From contig VSJF01000008.1 in assembly GCA_009739215.1 (NCBI GenBank), forward strand, positions 620,001-684,000: 64,000 nt of DNA, in the 5' to 3' direction. Made by a program: the position numbers and the translations under genes. Positions 24,642 through 36,958 of this stretch are shown here, piece by piece (the stretch's first letter is position 1; every line of letters begins with the position of its first letter). The notes under the pieces were generated by a model, which saw nothing but the letters and a program-made list of their open reading frames with translations, did no database searches and had not been told where the DNA came from. The DNA is from Floccularia luteovirens. Its lineage: Eukaryota; Basidiomycota; Agaricomycetes; Agaricales; Squamanitaceae.

Positions 24642-25148
24642 CAAAATATAATGTCTTTCCGTGTATCGTTCGGAAGATAGGCAGTATACTTTCTTTTACG
24701 AGTGAGTGAATGCAGAGTAAGTGTCGTCGTGATGTTAATAATTTGAAGTTTAAGCCTAGAGGATGTTTTGGGGGTGAACTAGCTGCAATGTTTAACAAGC
24801 GCAGGCTTTTGTAGGCCTTCGATGATGTTGAACCGGCAGTTACCAGTAACCAGGTGAGATTGATGTCGTTTACATTTTAAGACAAGTAGGATCTGTCAAA
24901 TGATTTTTCGACAAGTTCTAACGAATTCATTGTTGCTCTCGATAGCTGTAGCTTTGGTAGCTAGAAGGACTAGTAAGTCTAAGATAACTAGTTGGTTGAA
25001 TATTTATTTGAATCGTTGTCACGTGAATATTGAATGAACACAGACAATATTCACTCTTGATTTAGCTATAGACGTTCTGCTCCTATTCACGTCCAATTTT
25101 TAAGTGTTTCAGTCAGCCCGGAATTTTTGATCATTGAGCAATCTTGTA
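24642..25148. promoter_or_regulatory. Divergent promoter region, TPR-CHAT A / Rtc1
   Basis: About 500 bases separate the two start codons of oppositely directed genes, so both promoters must lie here. The stretch is AT-rich, especially 24890-25060. No clear TATA box was assigned. Confidence 0.5.
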
Positions 25149-28100
25149 ATGATGGCAACTATTCCACAACTCAGTATATCCATGAATTTCAGGCTACCGT
25201 ACTCTGATTCACGAACTCATGGCTATCAGGGCCCAACCCGTAATGTTCGTCTTCTCCATACGACGCCAAGTGGAGGTGGCGCAGTTGGGAAGAATGAGGA
25301 TGGTGTGAGATGTGCAGTTGCTGGGAAAGAATGTCTGTTTGAAAACCATCTATGAAAAATCATGCTGCTGAAAGCTTTCTTAGCCCTTAGGATCTTGCGA
25401 ATATCAGAGCCTTCGCCATCTCATAATCCAGGACACAAATCCGCTGTTGGACGTGGCGGTCATCGAATAGATGGCTCACGCAACTTTTGGGATGGAAGTG
25501 GGTTGAAAATTGATAGCGCAAGTACAGACGTTGCATGGTGCCATGGTTGTATGTTAGTATCTGCAGATCTTGGAACATGCTGTACTCACAAACATGAAGT
25601 GTTCAATAATAAAATCCTGACAAGCGCACGAAATGGTGAGCTCATCATGTGGGACTTGAATAAGTCTGGTGGAACGAAATACGGTGTGTTCATATAGATT
25701 ATTTACCGTCTACAAACTTAATTAACGGAGAGCAATAGAACGACGAACGAAGGATCACATTCGTTCAATCAACAAGATGTCTATTTCACATGTTGTACAC
25801 CACTATTGTATTACTGGCTCAGCTGATGGTGATCTGCGTGTATGGGTAAGTCAAGCAATGTTCTAAGTCTGCATTCCCTACTCACGACTTGGAAGGATTT
25901 GAGAGATTTGTCAAAATCTATCATGCGAGTTCACCACCCAACATCAGTTCGAAGTGTTGTTTTCTCTCCAAGTCTATGGCAACCTCTTCAAGCGATTGCT
26001 GGCTTAGACAATGGAAGCATATATCGGTAAATCTTCCAAGGCCATCATAACTTGACATTTATTGAAGGATTTAGTTGGGATCTTAAAGTAGGTCAGCGGG
26101 GCCAGTTGGATCGTCTTCCGGTCGCACATACCGCATCAGTTACATCACTTGATTGGTGTAACTTATCCGCACCTACAACCCAGGGTGCTAACACACCATC
26201 AAACGCAGCAACGGAAAACAATGGGATGGGTTGGTTTGTAAGTGGTGGTCTTGACCGCTGCGTAAAGGTAAGGATTTTGATTCCCGACCGATTCATCCCT
26301 TCTAATACTCTTTCGAAGGTTTGGGACCTTACAGCTCCTGGAAGCAATACACACATACCACATAAACCAACATATACACTATATCCTTCTTTTCCCGTTA
26401 GACGTGTTCTTTGGCGCCCTTCATATGAATGTGAACTAGCTGTTGTTCCTAACGCCGACGGTGCAACAGGCTCTACTCACGACGTCCAACATACTGGAAA
26501 CTCCGTCTCTGGACTCCTGACACGGGTCAACAGTAGTTTGGGACTGGACGCGAAATTGAAGGCTCCACCAGGACATAACTATCATGCTCATGAAAAAGAC
26601 GGATCAGGCTTCTCTATCCCAGACATCAAAGATAATGTACCACAGTGTGATGCAATTGAAATTTGGGATGTCAGGAGGCCATGGATAGCCAAATGGGCTA
26701 TTTCTGGTTCTTCTTCTGACGGAGTCGTTACTGGTTAGCAGATCCGCATCTTGCTGGTATTCAGGATCTTTGATATAGCTGTTTAGACATGGCGTTTGGA
26801 GATTCTCATGCTATATGGGCACAGCAGTCGTCCGGAATGTTCTCACAAATTGATTTGAGGGACGCAGTCAAACCATTAGACGAAGTCCCTCGAGTGGCTA
26901 CGACTTGGGAGGCAACTGGATCGATGGCATTTGTAGTAGACAAACCAAGGGAATGGGAGATACCATACGATGACCTGTATGTGATACCGCTTCCACTAAT
27001 TAACCATCTAAGAATTCTATCCCCATTAGCCCTAGTCGACAAACTGCAGTGGAAACACGTAAGGTTATGTCAAAGACGCTGGGAGACAGACCTGTTCGAC
27101 CTACGTTGCAGTCTGTTGGAACATTCAGTGACACGACTTCTGGACAAGATATTACTGCATTCACCCGACTCTCCCGTAAATATATATTCCATGGTCACGA
27201 ACGAGTGAGATTATGTGAAATCAATGCAGAAGTATGTATAGCTTGGATTATTTGCGAATTTAAAGAGCTAAGTATATTTGCAGAGTGCATCTCAAGCGGG
27301 GCAACACAAAGCAGCACACGTTTGGCTCCTTATGGCTGTTGCACTGACTAAATACATGGTCGATGACGATATTCCGAGATCACCTAATAGAAAGAGTTCA
27401 GCACATCCAAACTCATCTCCGATACAACCTAATGGCGCAAATGCGCCGAATACGTATTCATTCCCTCCCAATACAAGTCTTAATGCCACTAAGTCTACTA
27501 CACTGAAAGCTACACCATCCCCAGAGTCCATGAAGAATCATGATCACTCAACGAGAATTCAGTTTCGTGGACAGTCAAACTCCTCATCTCACAAGATGAC
27601 ACCAGTATCGTCAACACCATCTTCTCCACATTTCATACCCTCGGCTTTACCACCGGTCACGCCCCATCGAGCCTCCTTCTTTGCTCGCCGTGAATCTGTA
27701 GATTCAGGGGTCTCCAGCTCTAGAAGGCCATCGTATCGACGAGGTTCTGTTTCCGTAACCCAACTCACTCAAAGTCCGAGTCCTATTGACAAGAATGCAC
27801 CAAGTCTTCGGCATGTTGGAGAAGGTGCTCTTGACGATTCAGATTCAGATCCAGAAAGCGGAGAAGGGGAGCACACTGCTGGTGCACTTTCCAGTGATGA
27901 AGGTAGTACCGCTCCTCGACATCCTAATTCTCCCAATCTTGCGTCCACAAAAGCTGCACTTAGCCCCTTATCTAGAGTTGCAGGTCGCCAGCATTGGACC
28001 GAGGATGAGAAAGAAGTTGATAAAGATGAAGAAGATGCATCGTCTCCTTCACCCCGATCAACTGATACAGAATCTGGTGGTTCCAGTTCTCCGGAAAGAA

Positions 28101-29389
28101 AAGCGAAGTCCCGTAGGTCATCAAGGCGGAACTCGACACTTAGATTAAAGTCACGGAGCAGAAGTTCTACAGTCGCTTCGTTAGCGGCCCCTCCCATATC
28201 GCGAGTACTTGCCCATCAGGATTCCCTAAGTAGTATACGAACGGTTACGGCAGTAGATATGTCCCTTCGAGAACAAGACAGTGTTCATGGTATTAAACCT
28301 GACGAAACCAATTCAGAAAGCCGTCGCGGCCACCATCGTCAGAAATCGCAGACCATCCCGGAAGGTATCCTCAATACAAATACTGAGAATCTATTCGACC
28401 CGGACTTTGTGGATTCTGGTGAGATTACTGAACGCAGAATGGATATTGTTTGTGCAGAAGAGGCACGATACCGTGAATTGACCTGGAAGTTGCTTCGTGA
28501 AATATTGGAAGAATTCGCAGAAGAGGTGAATTTCCAATAGACAGTACTGAAAAGTTGGATCTAACATAATCCAGGGTGATGTACAGATGTGTGCTATGCT
28601 ATCCATTGTGGCTCAGCATGAGCTACATTTACCAAAGCGTCGTGTGGTACACTTTATTGAGGGATATATAGGTATGTCACAGTATTTTGCGATTTTAATT
28701 GCTAAATAAAGGTTGTGAAGATCTTCTTGAACGGCTGCGGCTGTACACTTGTGCGGCAGAACTTCGTAGATATGGCCCTGTATTAGAAATTTCTAATAAA
28801 ACACTGGTTAGTCCATTTTTCAAATCGAACATGCCCAAATTTTAATGATAAATTTAGCTCGAGACAACAATATACACCACATGTAGGAAGTGCCGTAAAC
28901 CCCTCCTCAAACCAGCGGGAAATCTTGTCACCAGGGGTAACTTTTCTTTTTGTCTGGCCTGCAAATCTTCTTGTATAGAATGCGCAATATGGTATGTGGC
29001 TGGATTTCTCCACCTAGTTCTAACTTGAGCTTAGACCCAACTTTTTCAGCCGCCTCCCTGTGAAGTCACTTCTCTTCCAGTGCGCTGTATGTAATCATGG
29101 TGGACACCAATCGTGTTATCGCAAATACTACATGGAACAGCCTATGATTGAGCTTCCCAGTCCATTCTTACCGCCTCCAACAACAGCTGGTCCGAGAGGG
29201 CGTCCTGTGGGCACACCACCAACTCAAGGAGATGACGACTCGAGCTCTGTGGGCAGTACACGAAGTAACATTTCTGATTCTATCGTTGAGCGTAACACAG
29301 TGCAAAGGTACAGACTTGCAGGGCATTTATGTGCTGCCGGATGTGGTCATTATTGTTGGGTCGCCACTAGTTCGTCTCAGGATCTTTAG
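25149..29389 (+). CDS. RTC1: Rtc1/WDR24-like SEA (GATOR2) complex subunit
   Basis: WDR24/Sea2 is part of SEACAT/GATOR2, which relieves inhibition of TORC1 at the vacuole in response to amino acids. Start chosen at 25149 (MMATIPQL); an upstream TTG is not credible. WD repeats are evident: DVAWCHG..NKILTSARNGELIMWDLN, HVVHHYCITGSADGDLRVWDLRDL, SVRSVVFSPSLWQPLQAIAGLDNGSIYRWDLK, GWFVSGGLDRCVKVWDL and DAIEIWDVRRPWIAKW. A Ser-rich low-complexity region lies at about 27370-28400. The conserved C-terminal part starts YRELTWKLLREIL, and the terminal RING-like zinc domain has CRKCRKPLLKP, CLACKSSCIECAIW, FQCAVCNHGGHQSC and CAAGCGHYCWV, matching Rtc1/WDR24. More than ten introns. About 1100 residues. 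Confidence 0.85.
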
Positions 29390-29474
29390 TATAAAACATT
29401 TCTTTCCCAGCAAATGCGATACAACATTTCCGTTTGAATGTAATTTACAATACATTCAATAGCGTGGGTTACTA

Positions 29475-30502
29475 TCATGCGGCCTTTACTTTATTTGCAA
29501 CTTTTCCTTTGTTTTTTCCACCCTGATCCGGATTTTGGGGTGCCTGAAGCCAGTGGACGATTATCGCCCGCGCACCAAAAAGTGCCGCAAGAACTGTGCC
29601 ACTTAGAGCCTTTGCATCCGTAGTCGAAAGTTGATTCTTTTTAGTTGCGCCTAGTTGGATCGCCAGGTTGGAAAATGCAGGACTACCAGTGGTGGTACTA
29701 TATATTATTGCTGGGTAAAATATATGATATTCATTTAAGTTAATAAACAGCCAGACATAGCATGCTTACCAACTAAAGCACCACCCCATACATCCAGGGT
29801 GTTCCATACACCAGCACTTGCTCTCAGGAAAGGTGGAGTGGAAAATGACCATTCTGGAGACCAGGTTGAAAAGGTAGCGGCGGAAAGACCGCCTCCCGAT
29901 GCAGCAAGTGCACCAAGGATGAAGTGAGAAAGAGGGGACGATACATATGCGCTAGGTCCTTTTTTGAGGAGGGCAAGGGTATTGGTTACAGAGTTGGTAC
30001 GAAGGAAAGCATCGAGTGGAAAGAGCAAAGTATCAAATATCTTTGGATCGAGCAGCTGAACACACTAAGGTTAGCGGAGATTATATCCCAAAAGAACGAG
30101 CGATATACGCACAGCGGGGAATAGCGTAAAGACGAATGACAACAAAAAGTGCACCATAAGATAATTTGTATACAGCGGCATGTCGTAGAGTTGCGGCGGA
30201 GGAAGTCCAAGCATTATATGACTTAAGAATGAACCTCCCCAAGACATAACCAAGAAACCTGCAACACTGGTTATAAAAGGAAGTCTTCCTTGTGATCGTC
30301 GTGCGTTCGCTTGGTAGGCCATACTAACTCTGTAAGATTACATGTTAGCAAAACGAACTTAGCGCGCTAACGCAAGATCAATCTTTGCACACCTGGCAGC
30401 GTGAAGCGTTGGTCCCCATGTGAACGGGAAATATTGTTCATTTACTCGTTGCTGGGACAAAAAATTGAGTGCGCTGCGCGATGCGAGCACGATGGGCTGC
30501 AT
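29475..30502 (-). CDS. TRIC-like multi-pass membrane protein
   Basis: ATG at 30502 gives MQPIVLASRSALNFLSQQR, then YFPFTWGPTLHAARVSMAYQ. Exons join to PFITSVAGFLVMSWGGSFLSH, IMLGLPPPQLYDMPLYTNYLM, LDPKIFDTLLFPLDAFLRT, SHFILGALAASGGGLSAATF and VWNTLDVWGGALVAIIY. The tail is lysine-rich (NKGKVANKVKAA). Five or more hydrophobic segments are visible. The order GG..LSH.LLG.PP, then an F.P.D.F segment, then a G-rich helix followed by P.FLRA..W resembles trimeric intracellular cation (TRIC) channels of ER/SR membranes. That assignment is from remembered family pattern only and is tentative; the protein could belong to an unnamed fungal family. Convergent with Rtc1 (85 bases). Confidence 0.55.
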
Positions 30503-30821
30503 TGTGTGTTAGGTAGGTGGTTTGCGGCACACGCTTATGATTGACAAAGTTGACAAATTATTATACAAAGAGCGTGCGACACTACTGTCAAGTGACCCGG
30601 ACCGTGTTGGTTCTGGTTAAAAGATTGTTGTTGTCGTGTCGTTTTTGCTGAATGTCACTGCCGGCATCGATGACATTGAGTCCCTTTAAGTCCCTTAAAA
30701 CGTGACCGGTTGACCGCTTATTACACAACCGGATTTCCAACCCGGAGATAAGTATTTAAACAATTTGCTGAATCCTGCATGATATGTAATGGGTTAATTT
30801 GACGCCTTTTACAAGCACAGA
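30503..30821. promoter_or_regulatory. Divergent promoter region, TRIC-like / CMD-like genes
   Basis: About 320 bases between two opposed start codons. It includes a short direct repeat (AGTCCCTT twice near 30680-30697). No other motif assigned. Confidence 0.4.
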
Positions 30822-31610
30822 ATGTCTTCCCCACCTTATAAGCCATCTAGCCTCGTTCCAGGACGTTACCCACCCCCTGGTGATGATAAGATAGCAGATA
30901 CACTCCGTGAAAACCGTCCTGGAGGTGTCTTGTCTCCGCTCGATGGTGCACTCCTGCATACACCTCTTGTAGCGCGAGGGTTCATGTCTATGATGGGTGC
31001 TATCCGGGCGAGAGGAAAGCTTCCGGATGATATAAGGGAGATTATGGTGAGCCCGTGATTGGAACTATGATGAGGAAAAACGGTAAAAACTTTTTATAGA
31101 TTTTACGTGTTGCAGCTCTTAACAGTGCTGCGTTCGAATGGTTTCATCATGAGCCTTTTGCGCGTAAGGGTGGAGTAACCACCGCACAACTTCGTGTAAT
31201 CAGAGATGCGAACACGACATATTCATCAGTAACAGCTCCCAACCTTGTATCATTCAATTCACTTCAGCGCGCTGCGCTCGTTTTCACCGACGTCAGTACA
31301 CGTAATGTCCGTATACCTTCTGAGTTAGCCCGCACTCTGCAGGAAGAATTTCGTGTTCAAATCGTGAATGGTGCAAGGGGAGGAGAAAAACACGATATTG
31401 ATGCACAGGTCATCGCTCTTTATACCGAAGCCGCGATGGTTGTAGCATCTTACAACATGGTCTCGCGTTTTCTACATTCTGCAGATGTCGCGGGCTGGGC
31501 GAACCGCGAGGTGGCATGGCCAAAAGATTCGGATGGTGAACCGGTGAGTGATCAGACTACCATGATTTTCAGCCACGATGACCTTGGATTAACAGAAAAG
31601 TCGTTTGTAA
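30822..31610 (+). CDS. Carboxymuconolactone decarboxylase / AhpD-like protein with a peroxisomal-type C-terminus
   Basis: Model: exons 30822-31046, 31100-31543 and 31596-31610, giving 227 residues. It reads MSSPPYKPSSLVPGRYPPPG, then GVLSPLDGALLHTPLVARGF and REIMILRVAALNSAAFEWFHHEPFARKGG, the helical core of CMD/AhpD-like proteins (EW..H...A...G). AhpD-like enzymes usually carry a CxxC motif, which is absent here, so redox activity is unlikely; hydrolase, decarboxylase or scaffold roles are possible. The last intron (GTGAGT to TTAACAG, 52 nt) shifts the frame so that the protein ends KSRL, a variant type-1 peroxisomal signal. Reading through the intron would instead add a tail to 31777. The spliced model is preferred because both splice sites are canonical and the size is normal. 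Confidence 0.72.
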
Positions 31611-32340
31611 TCAATGAGGATTTGATATCACTAAAGCAATATCACATGTTTGTACTAAATGTACGGCCTTCTGTAATGCGAATGGATACATCGACTTGGG
31701 AAAATAGCGACCCAGTACCTGCACGGCTTATTATTTCTAGTATTTCTATATATATTCCGTGGTTGGATAAAAGCTAACAAATTGACAGCAAGAATACGCG
31801 TCAGTCACCTTGCTTTAGTTCTGCACTGCTGCCTCGAGAAATACATTATACTTACTAGGTTGAATTTGATATCTATCTTGTTAGGCAGTCTTTATGACTG
31901 TAAGTAAAAGGTATATATACCATCACCCCCGAGCTTGACCTTCCTTCTTCCTTACCAAACGCAATTCACGAAGTAACATACAAAAGTCATGCCAACTTTG
32001 TACCAATTGTAGACTCAAAATCACTCGACTCTGTGCTGGCCGACTCACGCCAATTCTTTTGGCACGATTAGGATCTCTTGAATATCGAGCTCCTAAAAAT
32101 CTGCCAAGTGAACTACCGACACTCCAGATGTAGTCAAATAACTTTATTTCTTCGAGAAAGTGGAGGCATTAATCTTTCCAGGAAATTTTTCTTGACTCGA
32201 CAAGCTAATAACATACTGTGTTTCGTTTCTCGTTTATCACAACAAGATCAAAAGTATTTATTTATTTCAACAGTAACAATCAGGGAACACAAATTTCAAC
32301 CAGGGTCTTTCGGTACTACGGACAATATTTATCTCATCCA
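31611..32340. other. Convergent spacer between CMD-like gene and hydrophobin
   Basis: About 730 bases containing both 3' untranslated regions. Open frames here, such as one at 32078-32344, show no family resemblance. Nothing else recognised. Confidence 0.4.
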
Positions 32341-32852
32341 CTAAAGGTTGAGATTAATAGGGCTGCATCCAATGACGAGGAGACCATTGAAGCTGTCGCC
32401 AGTGCAGCAAGCTGCTTGCGAGTTGCTATTGAAAAGCAAATTAACGATATGACAGGTAGCAGGTTGTTGATCTGAAAACCTACCAACTATTTCCACCAAT
32501 GACAGGGACGCAATTTACTACATCCGAATCAATTTCTGGACTATGAGGGTTAGATACAAAATAACTCACAGCCGACTTGGCCAGTAAGCGTGCCAGCAAC
32601 AATACCAAGGAGGGCCGCGATGATACCAACGGCGGTGCTGTTGCTCTGTGTATATGGTCATGAGATCAAAGCTGTCAACTTCAAGTTGTATATCAAGCTC
32701 ACATCCTGTACTGAGTTGCAGCATTGGACAGTGCCCGTGCTACATTGAGTGGTAGGGGGGGGAGCGTCATTACGGGGAACAGCAGTGGCGGCTGCAAGGA
32801 GAGGCAATGCGAAGAACAAGAAGATAGCGGGGGTTGAGATACGAGCGAACAT
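32341..32852 (-). CDS. Class I hydrophobin
   Basis: Small secreted protein that self-assembles into amphipathic layers on hyphae and fruit bodies. Four exons (32852-32703, 32645-32570, 32517-32484, 32425-32341) join to 114 residues. The signal peptide is MFARISTPAIFLFFALPLLA. The eight cysteines follow the family pattern C-X6-CC-X32-C-X8-C-X5-CC-X12-C-X7, with core VQCCNSVQD, LLGIVAGTLTGQVGLNC, CCTGDSFNGLLVIGC and the usual end SPINLNL. All four exons join in frame with canonical splice sites, the introns being 52-58 nt. A TATA box lies about 70 bases upstream. Spacing and length are class I. Expression stage cannot be told from sequence. Confidence 0.95.
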
Positions 32853-32921
32853 TGTTATTCTTGTTACTAACGGTGGGTTTGTAGTGAACTGAGTGAAGAA
32901 TTATGGTTATTTCGCTCACCC

Positions 32922-32927
32922 TTTATA
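32922..32927 (-). promoter_or_regulatory. TATA box of the hydrophobin gene
   Basis: TATAAA read on the minus strand, about 70 bases before the hydrophobin ATG, a normal distance for a strongly expressed fungal gene. Confidence 0.6.
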
Positions 32928-35770
32928 CCTTTTCCAACCACCCCAGAATAATTCAATAAATTCTGCACCATATATTTTCTGGTACTGGTACGATGACGTT
33001 GTTGAGCTTAATGGAGATGTCCTTGTATATGTTACACCGGGTGTGATATATCTAAAGTTAGCTATAATACTTGGATCCATTGCAGGACCGCTAAGAAGAG
33101 AAATGCCATACTCGATCTTACCATTCCTTAGAAGTGGGAATTACTGCGAGACATCGATTCGGCCGATTTACCAGCCTACAATATCGACAAGTCCCATGTG
33201 CATCAATAGGCAATAATAAATATATCCTACTATTTAGTGGATATTCACCAGAATGATACAATAGATCAGGGAGTGTACAAGCCCAGGCGCTGATTAAGTC
33301 ATACTCAGCAGGAGTCAGACGTCAAGATTTTACATGTATTTATTGAGCCCTTCTTTTTCTAACAAAGACAATCATTTCTCAACCTTTATCGTTTGTTACT
33401 TGTCTGGTGCTCAGTTCCAATAACCTGTAGTATTATGCTCATACCTATCGAATATCAAGGTAACTTAGACCATTGCCTCCTATTATTGAGGTGTTTCTCG
33501 GCAACTCCTGAAAGGATCGCCAATATTGCATCTGGATACTGTAAGTCAGCAAGTCAGCAATTTTCGTCCGCCTAACCGCACTGGGCAGATTGCCACGGCC
33601 CAGAACTTCAACAGGCCAAGCCCATTCCAGCTGTCATAGTCATCGGGTTCAGTGGGTTCCCGCAAAATTACTATCCTTGACACCTCGTGTTTCTGCAAAG
33701 TGTCAGAACTTCCGCGTTGTGAACGTCTCTCATCACTCTCAGAATTCCGTGTTTCCTACCGGTTCCATTCACAGGTCCCTATCGTTATTCTCACTCCAAG
33801 TTAAGCTCCACAATCCTGTCGACGATCGAGAGGGATGAACAATGAGACACAAGCAAGAGAGATGAAGCTGTGGGTCTACAAGTCTTGATGAGATATGTTG
33901 AACGATAACCCCTGTTTTCGATGTGACCACTTACCAGAACACCCATAATCAGATTAGTCATCAATTGACGGTTGGTCTGTCGTGCTGCTTACAGGTCTTG
34001 CGAATATCTCCCCCATTGAAGGCTGTAATATGCCCCACACCACTCCATGCGCCAAGCTGTCTATGTCAAGATAGAGGGTTCAAATTGTGTATAAACTATT
34101 CAGACAGGTGTCGCTACGGTCTAAAGCGGAGTGGAGTAGCCGTAGCTTCTACCATTGCTTTTTTTCAATGAGCTACACAGCTCCAGAACTTTTCATTCTA
34201 TGGGAGGGTATAATGCGGTCCATAACTGATCGATTGAACAAAACTTCTTGACGTGAGGAATGAGAAAGCTGTTCATCAAATCAGAAGAAGAAATCTGCTC
34301 AAGAGTATCCTCTGATTGACAGAGCACACCAAATGTCCTAGCCAGTATCTCAAAGCCAAAGTCATAATCACTGGAGCAACACTCAACTTTCATGACTTCA
34401 ATTCAGAAATAACCGGTACGCTGCAGGCGTTGAACGTTGATTAATGATTTCTTAGACGGCCACCGAAAGTCCCGGCGCACTCGGAGTGGAGCGATAATTC
34501 CCATCGGTGATGCAGAAGAACACATAATAGATTGAAATGTTTGCTTCCACAATGCTCCACAAGCACACACTCGATAGATGTCACTAACTGGCCTGCAATT
34601 ACGCTTTGACAGAAAATGGTGTATGTATCACATGATAATCATAAATTTCGGCTTTCTTTTGTACACATAAAAGGTTTCCGCTTCTTTTAGAGGCAAACAC
34701 ATCGGTCTGGTGTGGTTGATATCAACAGGCGAAGCTGTTGTGTCTCCGATAGGATATTTGATCATAACGTATGGTGGTTGCACCGACAGCGTTTCCGAAA
34801 AAGTCAATCAAGTACGACATGATCCAAAATAACCAGCAAATGAGATAGCAGCGAGTACTTGTTTGTTTGACATTTCGATCGGTCCGATTGTTGATTCAAT
34901 TCAAAGTGACTGACCACGTTAGGAAACATGTAAAACAGCCTAATTTGTTCTTCACTTCTTTACCTGCTTCTCCTTCATACCTTCATCTGCTTCCCTTAAA
35001 AATGGCTTGCAAGGTTCTCAGGTTCTCGGCTCTGGTCGATGGTGCTGCCATCAAATCCGGGTCAGGCAGTAGTTAGTCCTTCAGTAGATAGAACAGAGGG
35101 TGGTGGTTTGGGGGGATTGGTATCTTGCTTGCTGTGCTGAGTGCGGCGGGCCTGCTTGGAAAAGTAGCCATGGGCTTGGAGGAAAGCATGGCGTCAACGC
35201 AGGATGGTTGGGTGGAATGGCCATTGTATTTGCGATACGTGACTTCCAATCGACTGATTATTTCCGAAAGCTTGCGTATACCAACTATATCTGATTCCCT
35301 TCAAAGATATTGATGTAAGTAGGGCGTACAATTTTAAACGAGAAGTGTATAATTAACAGCAACTATGTCACCTTGCTTCACCTTCACCTTGCGTAGCAAG
35401 GTCTCCTATAAAAGGCAATTAGTTTTCTGCCAAACAATCAAGTCCAATGTGTTGCCTCGTACAACATTCCCTCTACCATTCTATGTACATTAAAATAACA
35501 ATAAATGACATATGAGTACAAAGAGAGAGTAGGTAACTATTTATTACTCAATGAGCACAGGGTGGCGATGATAATTATTTTATTATGTTCAACATTATAG
35601 TAGTATAATGAATTTGTTTGTATATGCTGCATATAAATCTATTACATGCCTATTGACAATAATCTTCGCAAACTTGGTGGAGAAAGTATATTGCGATTAC
35701 AACCGTGGCTGTGGAGCAAGGTGTTCTGTTGACAACGTCAACCACTAGTTTCATATATTATTTATTAGTC
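32928..35770. other. Gene-poor region, about 2.8 kb, with possible decayed coding fragments
   Basis: No complete gene recognised. Minus-strand fragments look coding-like but lack starts or neighbours: 34193-34393 (EILARTFGVLCQSEDTLEQI) and about 34455-34575 (SIVEANISIYYVFFCITDGN). Plus-strand frames at 33590-33838 and 34867-35076 have no recognisable family. The region may hold remnants of a lost gene. No terminal repeats, transposase or reverse transcriptase motifs were seen. Confidence 0.4.
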
Positions 35771-36958
35771 CTACCACCCTCCATCCTCGTCCTCTTCATC
35801 TTTCTCATCCTGTGTTTCTTCAAGCAAATACTCGCAGCTCATTTCATAGAACCCAACTTCTTGTTCCTGAACCTCATTACCCTGCCTCAACGGAACCTGA
35901 CACAATCCATCCGCTGGTGGTGCCTCAAAAGTCGTGACCTACTGTTGACATTCCTTTCTTCAAGGTTTCTGCAGGGGCATCACCCCGAAACTTTGTAGCC
36001 TCTTTTCCTGTCACTTGCTTCAATGGCTAACAGCAAGTTAGCCAGGTTGCACGTCAGGCAAGTCTAGAATATGCTAACCTTCCATGGAAACCATCTGTAC
36101 TGGAACTTTAGCCCGGAAAAGAACACCACAAATTTATCATCTGGCTATAGAATGAGAGGCCAGTTAATATAGGAACTAGTGAGATAAATGTAAGCAGGAG
36201 ACGCATCACCTTCGCACTCTGATATAAGCCCCAGTCTTCATCTCGTTTATCTCTATACCATTCACCACTTGGTGCACACTCTCCAATACCCACAGCACGC
36301 AACGCAAACCCTACACGCACACTCAGACCCTTTCCTGCCCACATTCTAATTGCCGCTTTCTGGGAAGCATATGTAGATGTCACGATCCATAATTCATGCT
36401 TGCCTAACTCAGGTCTTCGTTGAAGTAGCACACGCGCATTGGCTGCAGCCCATTGTGTAAAAGGGGATGTGTGATATAATCGTTCATGTGTTATGGGGGC
36501 TGACGTGAGCAATACTGCGCCAATATCGCGCGTACTTGTGAATGCATATTCAGCGGAGACCTCGGCAGGGATACCAGTAGCTACTGTTATATCACTTGAG
36601 TGAAGTGCAAAATAAGGCAAGAAGACTCAAAGAGACGGAGACCGAAAACGTACACTCCGGCCGCCAAACTGACTTTCCGGGCTTGCGTGTCCTGGGAGAT
36701 TTTTGGACCCCAGGAAGTGTTGTTATCGGTAGGGGCACGCTGCATGTCACCTGGTAGGAGAGGCTGTAGCCCAAGTGCTTTAAGTCCTGCTAGATCGTCG
36801 AGGCTCACAATTGGATTCCAAGCACCAACGTCATCGAAGTAACCACAAGCACCTGGGTATAACAAATATTGTGTGAGGGGATGATACAGCGCAATTCCAT
36901 ATGGATGGTGCCCCATGAGTGCTGCATATTGTTGGTCGAGTTGCAGTGAGGAAAACAT
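35771..36958 (-). CDS. Conserved-looking fungal protein of unknown function, 5' exon uncertain
   Basis: I do not recognise the function. The main exon contains LDQQYAALMGHHPYGIALYHP and GACGYFDDVGAWNPIVSLDD, then PLLPGDMQRAPTDNNTSWGP. An intron with GT-AG ends joins to DITVATGIPAEVSAEYAF, HERLYHTSPFTQWAAANAR and KHELWIVTSTYASQKAAIRMW. A last exon starts TTFEAPPADGLCQVPLRQG and ends in an acidic tail (DEKDEEDEDGGW, stop 35771-35773). The frame is open upstream of the ATG at 36958 to a good acceptor near 36992, so another exon, perhaps within 37094-37309, is likely. The layout recalls large cytosolic families expanded in Agaricomycetes. The gene is head-to-head with TPR-CHAT B. Confidence 0.6.

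Noticed and set aside
24283..24798. Minus-strand frame of 171 codons at the 5' end of TPR-CHAT A
   Set aside because: It overlaps the TPR-CHAT A exons in another frame and contradicts the in-phase splice that restores that protein.
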